From Polynucleobacter asymbioticus QLW-P1DMWA-1 (GTDB taxonomy: Bacteria; Pseudomonadota; Gammaproteobacteria; Burkholderiales; Burkholderiaceae), in NCBI RefSeq assembly GCF_000016345.1, contig NC_009379.1, forward strand, positions 992,001-1,056,000: a stretch of 64,000 bases of DNA, given 5' to 3'. Both the position numbers and the translations under genes were made by a program. Within the stretch, counting starts at the first letter, position 1. Each line of letters starts with the position of its first letter. A model generated the notes under the pieces. The model was not told the DNA's origin and did no database searches. It worked only from the letters and a program-made list of their open reading frames with translations. This document shows positions 56,853 through 64,000 of the stretch, piece after piece.

Positions 56853-59174
56853 TTACGCCTTGCTAACAGTTACAGGACCAAACATCGATCCTAATTTGGC
56901 ACTAGCCACAGTGCCAGCTGAAATTCTGACGGCACCTGGCGCTAGATTAACTTCCAGGGATGCCGGCATATCAACAGATTGAGATCCCTGAGTCACTCGA
57001 ACAGCATCGCCCTCTTTTAAACCTAATTCAGAAAATGTGGCTGAATTAAGGGCAACTTGATTTCCGCGCTTAGCATCACGGGTTAACTGCAAAGCCGAAG
57101 AGCGACGAACGATTGGATCGCCAGCATAAATATTAACGTCAGCCAAACGCTCAAGACCATTAAACGGAGCTAAATTTCCATTCACAATGGATGAGCTGGA
57201 AGCGTTGTTATTCAAACGAGTGCAATAGTTCTCAGGTAAAGCTTCACCTAAAACCTCTTCTGGCATGTTGAATAAGAAACCATCTAATTCAAGTAATCCA
57301 CCTAAGACGCGCAATACTTTCCATGCAGGACGAGAGTCGCCCAGGGGTTTGACGGCTGGTTGAATAGTTTGCGCTCTACCTTCAGCATTTACAAAGGTGG
57401 AGACTGTTTCAGTAAATGTAGAAATAGGCAGAATAACGTCAGCCACTTCCAATAAGTCAGGACTCTTAAACGAACTTAACGCTATGACAGTGTTTGCCTT
57501 AGACAAGGCTTGACGTGCTTGCGAAGGATTTGGTAAATCTGAATCAGGCTCAATGTTCATTAAAATCACTGCGCGGCGATCGCCGGATAACACAGACTCA
57601 ACACCAACTCCGTTGGCATTTACCAACGAGGCGCCGACTGCATTACCACCAACCGGTAAGAATCCAAGAGTAGCGCCAGTTTGATCGGCAATAAATTGCG
57701 CCATGATATGTAAATCAGATGCATGATGATGTGCTATTGCGGCAGAGCCAAGCAATACTGCAGTTCTTTCGCCCGAGAGCAAGCTATCAGCAATCTTTTG
57801 TGCTTCAGGAGAAATAGATAAATTAAACGTGCCTACTGGAGCAGTGGTTGACTTTTCTTTAGCAACCGCTAAAGCGACCTCACTCAAACAATTGAGCCAA
57901 GCACTCGGTGTAGCCGCGATACCGCTAGATGGAATTAACCAATCATCTCCACCGGCATCAATTCGACTTACTTGAAGACCACGTTTTGCAGCGGTACGAA
58001 TTCTAGCTGCGATTACTGGTTGATCCTTACGCAAGAAACTACCAATAACCAATACACGATCAAGCTCGCTCAACTTGGTAATAGGCATACCTAACCATGG
58101 AGCACTTGCAGCCGATTTAACATCAGATTGGCGTAAACGGGTCTCTACTTGATTCGAACCTAGACCACGAATGATTTTTTGCAAAAGGTGCAGCTCTTCA
58201 GTGCTGGAGATAGGATGCGCTAATGCTCCGATCGCCTCATGGCCACTTTCTGCAGCAATCGTTTTAAGTGAATGTGCTACATAATCTAATGCAGATTGCC
58301 AATCAGTTTCTAACCATTGGCCACCCTGCTTCACCATTGGTGTAGTGATGCGATCTGCGCTATTAAGACCTTCATAAGAGAAGCGATCGCGATCGCTAAT
58401 CCAGCACTCGTTAATAGATTCATTTTCTAAAGCAACGACGCGCATTACTTTATTAGCCTTGGTTTGAACGGTAGTATTAGCGCCAAGACTGTCATGGGGG
58501 CTCACTGAACGCTTACGACCCAATTCCCATGTACGGGCACCATAGCGGAATGGCTTGCTGGTCAATGCGCCTACTGGACACAAATCAATCATGTTTCCAG
58601 AGAGTTCTGAATCTACAGTTTGACCAACAAAGGTAGTAATTTCTGAATGCTCACCACGATTGACCATGCCAAGCTCCATCACGCCGGCAACTTCTTGACC
58701 GAAACGTACGCAACGGGTGCAATGAATGCAACGAGTCATCTCCTGCATGGAGATTAGTGGACCAACATTCTTATGGAATACAACACGCTTTTCTTCGTCA
58801 TAGCGTGAGCTTGATTTACCGTATCCAACTGCTAAGTCTTGTAACTGGCACTCACCACCCTGATCGCATATTGGGCAATCCAATGGGTGATTAATGAGTA
58901 AGAACTCCATTACTGAGCGCTGAGCCTCTACCGCCCTAGCTGAATGGGTAAAGACCTTCATACCTTGTGTTACCGGAGTAGCACAAGCAGGTAATGGTTT
59001 TGGTGCTTTCTCAACCTCTACCAAACACATACGGCAGTTAGCGGCAATTGATAATTTTTTGTGATAACAGAAGTGAGGGATATAGGTGCCGAGCTTGTTC
59101 GCGGCGTGCATCACCATCGAACCTTGCGGAACTTCTACAGCCTTACCATCTAATTCGATTTCAACCATGCTCAC
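56853..59174 (-). CDS. nuoG: NADH-quinone oxidoreductase subunit G
   Basis: NuoG carries several iron-sulfur clusters of the peripheral arm. The 773 residues show a 2Fe-2S domain ([20 protein letters not shown], near 37-54), the His-ligated cluster region [18 protein letters not shown], the 4Fe-4S set [17 protein letters not shown] and a degenerate molybdopterin-oxidoreductase body. It starts 26 bases after nuoF. Confidence 0.97.
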   Translation of the reverse strand: MSMVEIELDGKAVEVPQGSMVMHAANKLGTYIPHFCYHKKLSIAANCRMCLVEVEKAPKPLPACATPVTQGMKVFTHSARAVEAQRSVMEFLLINHPLDCPICDQGGECQLQDLAVGYGKSSSRYDEEKRVVFHKNVGPLISMQEMTRCIHCTRCVRFGQEVAGVMELGMVNRGEHSEITTFVGQTVDSELSGNMIDLCPVGALTSKPFRYGARTWELGRKRSVSPHDSLGANTTVQTKANKVMRVVALENESINECWISDRDRFSYEGLNSADRITTPMVKQGGQWLETDWQSALDYVAHSLKTIAAESGHEAIGALAHPISSTEELHLLQKIIRGLGSNQVETRLRQSDVKSAASAPWLGMPITKLSELDRVLVIGSFLRKDQPVIAARIRTAAKRGLQVSRIDAGGDDWLIPSSGIAATPSAWLNCLSEVALAVAKEKSTTAPVGTFNLSISPEAQKIADSLLSGERTAVLLGSAAIAHHHASDLHIMAQFIADQTGATLGFLPVGGNAVGASLVNANGVGVESVLSGDRRAVILMNIEPDSDLPNPSQARQALSKANTVIALSSFKSPDLLEVADVILPISTFTETVSTFVNAEGRAQTIQPAVKPLGDSRPAWKVLRVLGGLLELDGFLFNMPEEVLGEALPENYCTRLNNNASSSSIVNGNLAPFNGLERLADVNIYAGDPIVRRSSALQLTRDAKRGNQVALNSATFSELGLKEGDAVRVTQGSQSVDMPASLEVNLAPGAVRISAGTVASAKLGSMFGPVTVSKA

Positions 59175-59199
59175 TTTAAGTGTCCCGTACTTTAAATCT

Positions 59200-60498
59200 T
59201 TATAAAGGTTTTGCAGAATCTAAGCAGCGCTTATGTTCTACGTGATACACAAATTCATCCATGTAATGCTTTAGCATGCCGCGTACCGGCATTGCCGCTG
59301 CGTCACCCAGGGCGCAAATCGTACGGCCTTGAATATTGGCAGCCACGTCATTTAGCAAATCTAAATCTTCAGGGCGTCCTTGGCCATGTTCGATGCGATG
59401 AACAATGCGCCACAACCAGCCAGTACCTTCACGACACGGTGTGCACTGACCACATGATTCTTCGTGATAGAAATAAGACAAGCGCTCTAATGCACGAACC
59501 ATACAGCGTGTTTCATTCATCACAATCACAGCACCTGAGCCCAACATAGACCCAGCTTTAGCAATGCTGTCGTAATCCATCGTCAACTCCATCATCTGCG
59601 CACCAGGCACAACAGGCGATGAAGATCCACCAGGAATAACTGCTTTTAAAGGGATGCCGTCACGCATGCCACCAGCTAACTTCAAGAGCTCGGCAAACGG
59701 TGTCCCCAATGGGATTTCATAATTTCCAGGATGAACAACGTCACCAGAAATAGAGAAAATCTTCGTGCCGCCATTGTTAGGTTTACCAAGCTCTAAATAA
59801 GCTTGACCACCAATCGCCAAAATAAAAGGCACTGCAGCGAATGTTTCTGTGTTGTTAATAGTCGTTGGCTTGCCATACAAACCAAAACTTGCTGGGAAAG
59901 GTGGCTTAAATCGTGGCTGACCCTTTTTACCCTCTAAAGACTCCAGCAACGCGGTTTCTTCACCGCAAATATAAGCACCCCAACCAGGTGAGGCATGGAG
60001 CTGAAATGAAAATTCACTTCCTAAAATTTTATCGCCGAGATAACCCGCAGCGCGCGCTTCTTCAAGAGCTTCCTCAAAGCGTGAATACACTTCCCAAATT
60101 TCACCGTGGATATAGTTATATCCAGTGGTGATGCCCATAGTGTAGGCGCCAATAATCATGCCCTCAATCAAAGCATGTGGGTTGTAACGCATGATGTCGC
60201 GGTCTTTAAAAGTACCAGGTTCACCTTCATCACTATTGCAGACTAAGTATTTTTGACCCGGGAATTGACGCGGCATAAAACTCCACTTCAATCCAGTTGG
60301 GAAGCCTGCGCCACCACGACCCCGTAATGATGAAGCCTTTAATTCTGCAATGATGGCATCTGGCGCTACTTTGTCATTGATTAAATGACGAAGTTGTTGA
60401 TAGCCTCCACGACTTTCGTAATCTTTTAAGCGCCAGTTATCGCCATTTAATCCAGCGAGGATTAACGGCTTGATGTGGCGATCGTGCAAGCTGGTCAT
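59200..60498 (-). CDS. nuoF: NADH-quinone oxidoreductase subunit F (NADH and FMN site)
   Basis: NuoF oxidises NADH with FMN and passes electrons to a 4Fe-4S cluster. The 432 residues have the NADH loop [15 protein letters not shown] near 60, the FMN region [18 protein letters not shown] near 180 and cluster ligands [12 protein letters not shown] near 352. Its start overlaps nuoE by four bases. Confidence 0.98.
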   Translation of the reverse strand: MTSLHDRHIKPLILAGLNGDNWRLKDYESRGGYQQLRHLINDKVAPDAIIAELKASSLRGRGGAGFPTGLKWSFMPRQFPGQKYLVCNSDEGEPGTFKDRDIMRYNPHALIEGMIIGAYTMGITTGYNYIHGEIWEVYSRFEEALEEARAAGYLGDKILGSEFSFQLHASPGWGAYICGEETALLESLEGKKGQPRFKPPFPASFGLYGKPTTINNTETFAAVPFILAIGGQAYLELGKPNNGGTKIFSISGDVVHPGNYEIPLGTPFAELLKLAGGMRDGIPLKAVIPGGSSSPVVPGAQMMELTMDYDSIAKAGSMLGSGAVIVMNETRCMVRALERLSYFYHEESCGQCTPCREGTGWLWRIVHRIEHGQGRPEDLDLLNDVAANIQGRTICALGDAAAMPVRGMLKHYMDEFVYHVEHKRCLDSAKPL

Positions 60499-61001
60499 GC
60501 TGCTTTTCCTCCTGCACGCAATTCACTTAATAATGCATCAATCTTTTCTTTGCTCATGAAACTGCACATACGCTTGTCATTAACTAACATGACTGGTGAA
60601 TCTCCGCATGCACCCATACACTCACCCTCTTTTAAAGTGAATGTGCCACATGGGGTAGTTTCATTAAAACCAATACCTAAAGTTTCTTTTAGATAAGTTG
60701 CAGCAGTTTCACCATGAGTCAATTGGCAAGGCAAGTTGGTGCAAATGACTAACTTATATTTGCCAATAGGCTTCGTGTTGTACATATTGTAGAAAGTGGC
60801 CACTTCGTCAACTGCAATGGTTGGCATTTCTAAAATCTGGGCCACGGCCTCAATCACCTCTGGTGAAACCCAGCCCACTTCTGTTTGAGCAGCTATTAAA
60901 CAGGCCATCACAGCAGATTGCTTATGTTCAGCTGGGTACTTAGCGATATTGCGATGAATATCAGCAAGTGTTTTATCGGATAGTTGAAGAGTTGTTGTCA
61001 T
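60495..61001 (-). CDS. nuoE: NADH-quinone oxidoreductase subunit E (2Fe-2S)
   Basis: NuoE holds the off-path cluster N1a. The 168 residues include the thioredoxin-like 2Fe-2S ligands in [13 protein letters not shown] and [13 protein letters not shown]. It follows nuoD by 23 bases and overlaps nuoF. Confidence 0.97.
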   Translation of the reverse strand: MTTTLQLSDKTLADIHRNIAKYPAEHKQSAVMACLIAAQTEVGWVSPEVIEAVAQILEMPTIAVDEVATFYNMYNTKPIGKYKLVICTNLPCQLTHGETAATYLKETLGIGFNETTPCGTFTLKEGECMGACGDSPVMLVNDKRMCSFMSKEKIDALLSELRAGGKAA

Positions 61002-61024
61002 TAAATAATCCTTGGCACGCTCTA

Positions 61025-62278
61025 TTAGCGGTCAATCTCCCCGAACACAATATCTTGGGTACCAATAATGGTTACCGCATCAGCAAGCATGTGGCCACGT
61101 GACATCTCATCCATTGCTGAAAGATGAACGAAGCCAGGTGCACGAATCTTCATGCGGTAGGGCTTATTAGCGCCATCAGAAATCAAATAGATACCGAACT
61201 CACCTTTGGGATGCTCAACTGCGGAATACGCTTCACCATTGGGAACATGCATTCCTTCGGTAAATAATTTGAAGTGGTGAATCAACTCTTCCATATTGGT
61301 TTTCATATCAACGCGCTTTGGCGGAGAAACCTTATGGTTATCACTCATTACAGGGCCTGAATTTGCTTTCAACCAAGCAACGCACTGCTTAATGATGCGA
61401 TTGGATTGACGCATTTCTTCCATGCGTACCAAGTAACGATCGTAAGAATCGCCATTCACGCCTACAGGAATATCAAAATCTAAGCGGTCATAGACTTCGT
61501 AAGGCTGCTTCTTACGTAAATCCCACTCAATGCCAGACCCTCTTAACATAGGGCCGGTAAAGCCAAGCTGTAAGGCGCGCTCAGGAGTAACAATACCGAT
61601 ATTGACTAAGCGTTGCTTCCAGATGCGGTTGTCGGTCAAGAGATTGCAATATTCATCTACGTTGGCATCAAAGCCATTAGTAAATTGATCAATAAAATCT
61701 AGCAATGTGCCGCTGCGATTTTCATTCAAACGCTTAATAGCGGATGCACTACGAATCTTAGACTTGCTGTACTGAGCCATTTGGTCTGGCAAATCGCGAT
61801 AAACACCACCCGGGCGATAGTAAGCAGCATGCATACGCGCACCAGAAACCGCTTCATACATATCGAAAATATCTTCACGGTCACGGAATGCGTACAAAAA
61901 CACGGCCATCGCACCGACGTCTAGGCCATGACAACCGATCCAGAGTAAATGATTTAACAGTCTTGTTAACTCATCAAACATGACGCGGATGTACTGCGCG
62001 CGTAATGGAACGTCAACCTGTAATAACTTTTCAATCGCGAGCACATAAGCATGCTCATTTGACATCATCGACACATAATCCAAACGATCCATATAAGGAA
62101 CGTTTTGAATCCAAGTGCGTGTTTCGGCTAATTTTTCAGTCGCACGATGTAACAAACCAATATGTGGGTCTGCACGCTGAATAACCTCACCATCGAGCTC
62201 AAGTACTAAGCGCAATACGCCGTGAGCAGCAGGATGCTGAGGACCAAAATTGAGGGTGTAGTTCTTAATTTTTGTCAT
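61025..62278 (-). CDS. nuoD: NADH-quinone oxidoreductase subunit D
   Basis: NuoD forms part of the quinone-binding cavity. The 417 residues start near [21 protein letters not shown] with the conserved histidines and end with the family segment [22 protein letters not shown]. It is separate from nuoC, not fused as in E. coli, and starts three bases after it. Confidence 0.98.
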   Translation of the reverse strand: MTKIKNYTLNFGPQHPAAHGVLRLVLELDGEVIQRADPHIGLLHRATEKLAETRTWIQNVPYMDRLDYVSMMSNEHAYVLAIEKLLQVDVPLRAQYIRVMFDELTRLLNHLLWIGCHGLDVGAMAVFLYAFRDREDIFDMYEAVSGARMHAAYYRPGGVYRDLPDQMAQYSKSKIRSASAIKRLNENRSGTLLDFIDQFTNGFDANVDEYCNLLTDNRIWKQRLVNIGIVTPERALQLGFTGPMLRGSGIEWDLRKKQPYEVYDRLDFDIPVGVNGDSYDRYLVRMEEMRQSNRIIKQCVAWLKANSGPVMSDNHKVSPPKRVDMKTNMEELIHHFKLFTEGMHVPNGEAYSAVEHPKGEFGIYLISDGANKPYRMKIRAPGFVHLSAMDEMSRGHMLADAVTIIGTQDIVFGEIDR

Positions 62279-62281
62279 GAC

Positions 62282-62881
62282 TTAAACCGGATCTCCGTAC
62301 TGCTCTTCGCGAACGATACGAGGAGTAATCTCACGAGCCTCAATGGTGACAGGCTGATAGACCACACGCTTTAACTCAGGGTCATAGCGCATTTCAACAT
62401 TGCCACTAATTGGGAAATCTTTTCTGAATGGGTGACCAATAAAACCATAGTCAGTCAAAATGCGACGTAAGTCTTCATGGCCTTCAAAAATAATGCCGTA
62501 AAGATCGAATGCTTCGCGCTCAAACCAATTAGCAGAACTCCAAACCGGAGTAATGGATGCGACTAATGGATAGCTATCATCTGGAGCAAACACACGAACA
62601 CGCAAGCGCCAGTTGTGCTCAAGTGAGAGTAAATGACTTACCACTCCAAAGCGCTGGCCATTCCATGCGCCATCGCGAAAATCTTGGTAGTCAACGCCAC
62701 ACAAATCAATTAATTGCTCAAACGCTAATGAAGGATCATCACGCATGAGCATGGCAGATTCAAAATAAGTATCTGCATTAACAACAACAGTCACTTCGCC
62801 TAGGGCAATCTCGATTGACTGGACGCGCTTACCTAGAACTTTTTCTAAATTAGCAGCTAAATGAACTAAACGATCTGACAT
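62282..62881 (-). CDS. nuoC: NADH-quinone oxidoreductase subunit C
   Basis: NuoC is a 199-residue peripheral-arm subunit with the signature [39 protein letters not shown], interacting with NuoD. It lies three bases after nuoB. Confidence 0.97.
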   Translation of the reverse strand: MSDRLVHLAANLEKVLGKRVQSIEIALGEVTVVVNADTYFESAMLMRDDPSLAFEQLIDLCGVDYQDFRDGAWNGQRFGVVSHLLSLEHNWRLRVRVFAPDDSYPLVASITPVWSSANWFEREAFDLYGIIFEGHEDLRRILTDYGFIGHPFRKDFPISGNVEMRYDPELKRVVYQPVTIEAREITPRIVREEQYGDPV

Positions 62882-62884
62882 GAT

Positions 62885-63367
62885 TTAGGCCTTCCGCGCA
62901 ATCGTGCTTGTGCGAGCGATCTTAGATTGCAACTGAATAATTCCGTAGATCAAGGCCTCTGCAGTTGGGGGGCAGCCAGGAACATAAATATCCACTGGCA
63001 CAATGCGGTCGCAGCCGCGCACAACTGAATAAGAGTTATGGTAATAACCGCCACCATTGGCACATGAGCCCATTGAAATAACCCAACGCGGCTCTGGCAT
63101 TTGGTCATAAACCTTACGTAACGCGGGAGCCATTTTGTTGCAGAGAGTTCCAGCAACAATCATTAAATCGGATTGACGTGGAGATGGGCGGAAAACAACG
63201 CCAAATCGGTCTAAGTCATAGCGGGAAGCACCAGCATGCATCATCTCAACCGCACAACAAGCCAGACCAAAGGTCATTGGCCATAAAGAACCGTTGCGAG
63301 TCCAGTTAATCAACTGGTCTGCAGTAGTGGTAACAAATCCTTCTTTGAGAACGCCTTCTAATGCCAT
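62885..63367 (-). CDS. nuoB: NADH-quinone oxidoreductase subunit B (cluster N2)
   Basis: NuoB ligates cluster N2, the last before quinone. The ATG at 63367 ([11 protein letters not shown], 160 residues) has GGGAG eight bases upstream and matches the family start; an in-frame GTG at 63376 is too close to that site. N2 ligands are in [17 protein letters not shown] and VPGCPPTAE. It begins six bases after the nuoA stop. Confidence 0.97.
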
Positions 63368-63372
63368 ATCGA

Positions 63373-63732
63373 TCACTCCCAGTCGAGAGCGCCCTTTTTC
63401 CAGATATATACAAATCCAACGATAAATTCCAAGAGGAAAATAACCATTGAGGCATAACCAAACCAGCCTATATCCCTAAGTGCAACACCCCAAGGGAAAA
63501 GAAAAGCGGTTTCTAAATCAAATAAGATAAAAAGGATAGCAATGAGGTAGTAGCGCACGTCAAACTTCATCCGCGCGTCTTCGAAGGCCTCAAATCCACA
63601 TTCGTACGGGGAGAGTTTTTCAGCATCAGGCTTTGAGGGAGCCAGAATTTTTCCGAGGAACATGGGGACTAATCCAACCCCAATACCTACGAGGATAAAA
63701 AGCAGAACAGGAAAGTAATTAGCGAGATTCAA
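63373..63732 (-). CDS. nuoA: NADH-quinone oxidoreductase subunit A
   Basis: NuoA is a 119-residue three-helix subunit, with [26 protein letters not shown] in the middle and the C-terminal helix before [11 protein letters not shown]. The start is a TTG at 63732 ([12 protein letters not shown]), five bases after AGGA; it matches the conserved burkholderial start. It is the first gene of the nuo operon. Confidence 0.96.
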
Positions 63733-63840
63733 AATGGTCCTGAGTCGTTCGTCCGGTAAATCTTCAAATGCTACAAATGATAATTATTCCACTACATACA
63801 GTATTGATTTAGAGCAAAAACCCTTACAAATACTTCATTT

Positions 63841-63925
63841 TGGTGCCGACGGCGAGACTCGAACTCGCACAGCCTAAGCCACTACCCCCTCAAGATAGCG
63901 TGTCTACCAATTTCACCACGTCGGC
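63841..63925 (-). tRNA. tRNA-Leu(GAG)
   Basis: The minus strand forms a type II tRNA: acceptor GCCGACG, D arm with TTGGTAGAC, anticodon stem CTATC/GGTAG with loop TTGAGGG (anticodon GAG), a variable arm, T arm with TTCGAGT and an encoded CCA. It lies about 110 bases upstream of nuoA, a conserved position in betaproteobacteria. A TAGAAT -10-like sequence occurs about 20 bases before its 5' end. The remaining 75 bases of the window show no gene start. Confidence 0.95.
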
Positions 63926-64000
63926 ATCTTGTAAAACTTGTCAATTCTACTGCATTGCACCACTGAACTTCCCTAAAATAGGGGTAGTTAAATCTGTAAA

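Overview
The window looks like a chromosome segment of a betaproteobacterium of the Burkholderiaceae, most probably a Polynucleobacter-like freshwater bacterium. The evidence is the moderate-to-low G+C, very tight gene packing, short proteins of burkholderial type, a Bug-family binding protein, the tRNA-Leu(GAG)-nuoABCDEFGHIJKLMN arrangement, and several neighbourhoods (rlmE-ftsH-folP-glmM, carA-carB-greA, mltD-gloB-methyltransferase-rnhA-dnaQ) that match proteobacterial synteny. The genus assignment is inference from gene content; no search was run.

Region 1 (1-13.6 kb) is a nitrate assimilation island. A minus-strand unit reads cobA (siroheme precursor), an NrtA-like nitrate-binding protein and the first codons of the next gene, probably the permease. 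Divergently, a plus-strand unit reads a second NrtA-like protein, nirB, nirD, nasA, a YbiB-like protein and a small HPP-family membrane protein, mostly with overlapping or near-zero spacing. Convergent to it are two more HPP-family genes, one fused to CBS domains. Nitrate would be imported by the ABC system, reduced to nitrite by NasA and to ammonium by NirBD, with CobA supplying the siroheme precursor; the HPP proteins are candidate nitrite carriers. A DUF1348-type gene and a nitroreductase follow.

Region 2 (13.6-16.7 kb) holds a 354-base noncoding stretch, tRNA-Arg(TCT), tRNA-Pro(TGG), a small exported protein and a ZnuD-like TonB-dependent receptor. The noncoding stretch is bounded by a 12-base direct repeat that overlaps the 3' end of tRNA-Arg, which is the footprint expected of a small integrated element or its remnant.

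Region 3 (16.7-38.97 kb) is housekeeping: glmM, folP, ftsH, rlmE, yhbY, a DUF4149-type membrane protein, greA, carB, carA, prpE, mltD, gloB, a SAM methyltransferase, rnhA, a two-gene RND efflux system and dnaQ. The pump sits between rnhA and dnaQ and is translationally coupled to dnaQ.

Region 4 (39-49.1 kb) is more variable: a tartrate/D-malate dehydrogenase, two tandem secreted cysteine-rich paralogues that I cannot assign, a SprT-like metallopeptidase, an amidase, a Bug-family binding protein, an Old Yellow Enzyme, mmsA, a DUF1178 protein and a NUDIX hydrolase. Region 5 (49.2-63.9 kb) is the complete 14-gene complex I operon with a terminator, preceded by tRNA-Leu(GAG).

The observations most worth following are the direct-repeat-bounded structured element at tRNA-Arg, the duplicated six-cysteine secreted family, the Cys/His extension in front of the Tat signal of the first NrtA, and the HPP trio at the nitrate locus. 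Four core genes (carA, ftsH, rlmE, nuoA) appear to start with TTG.
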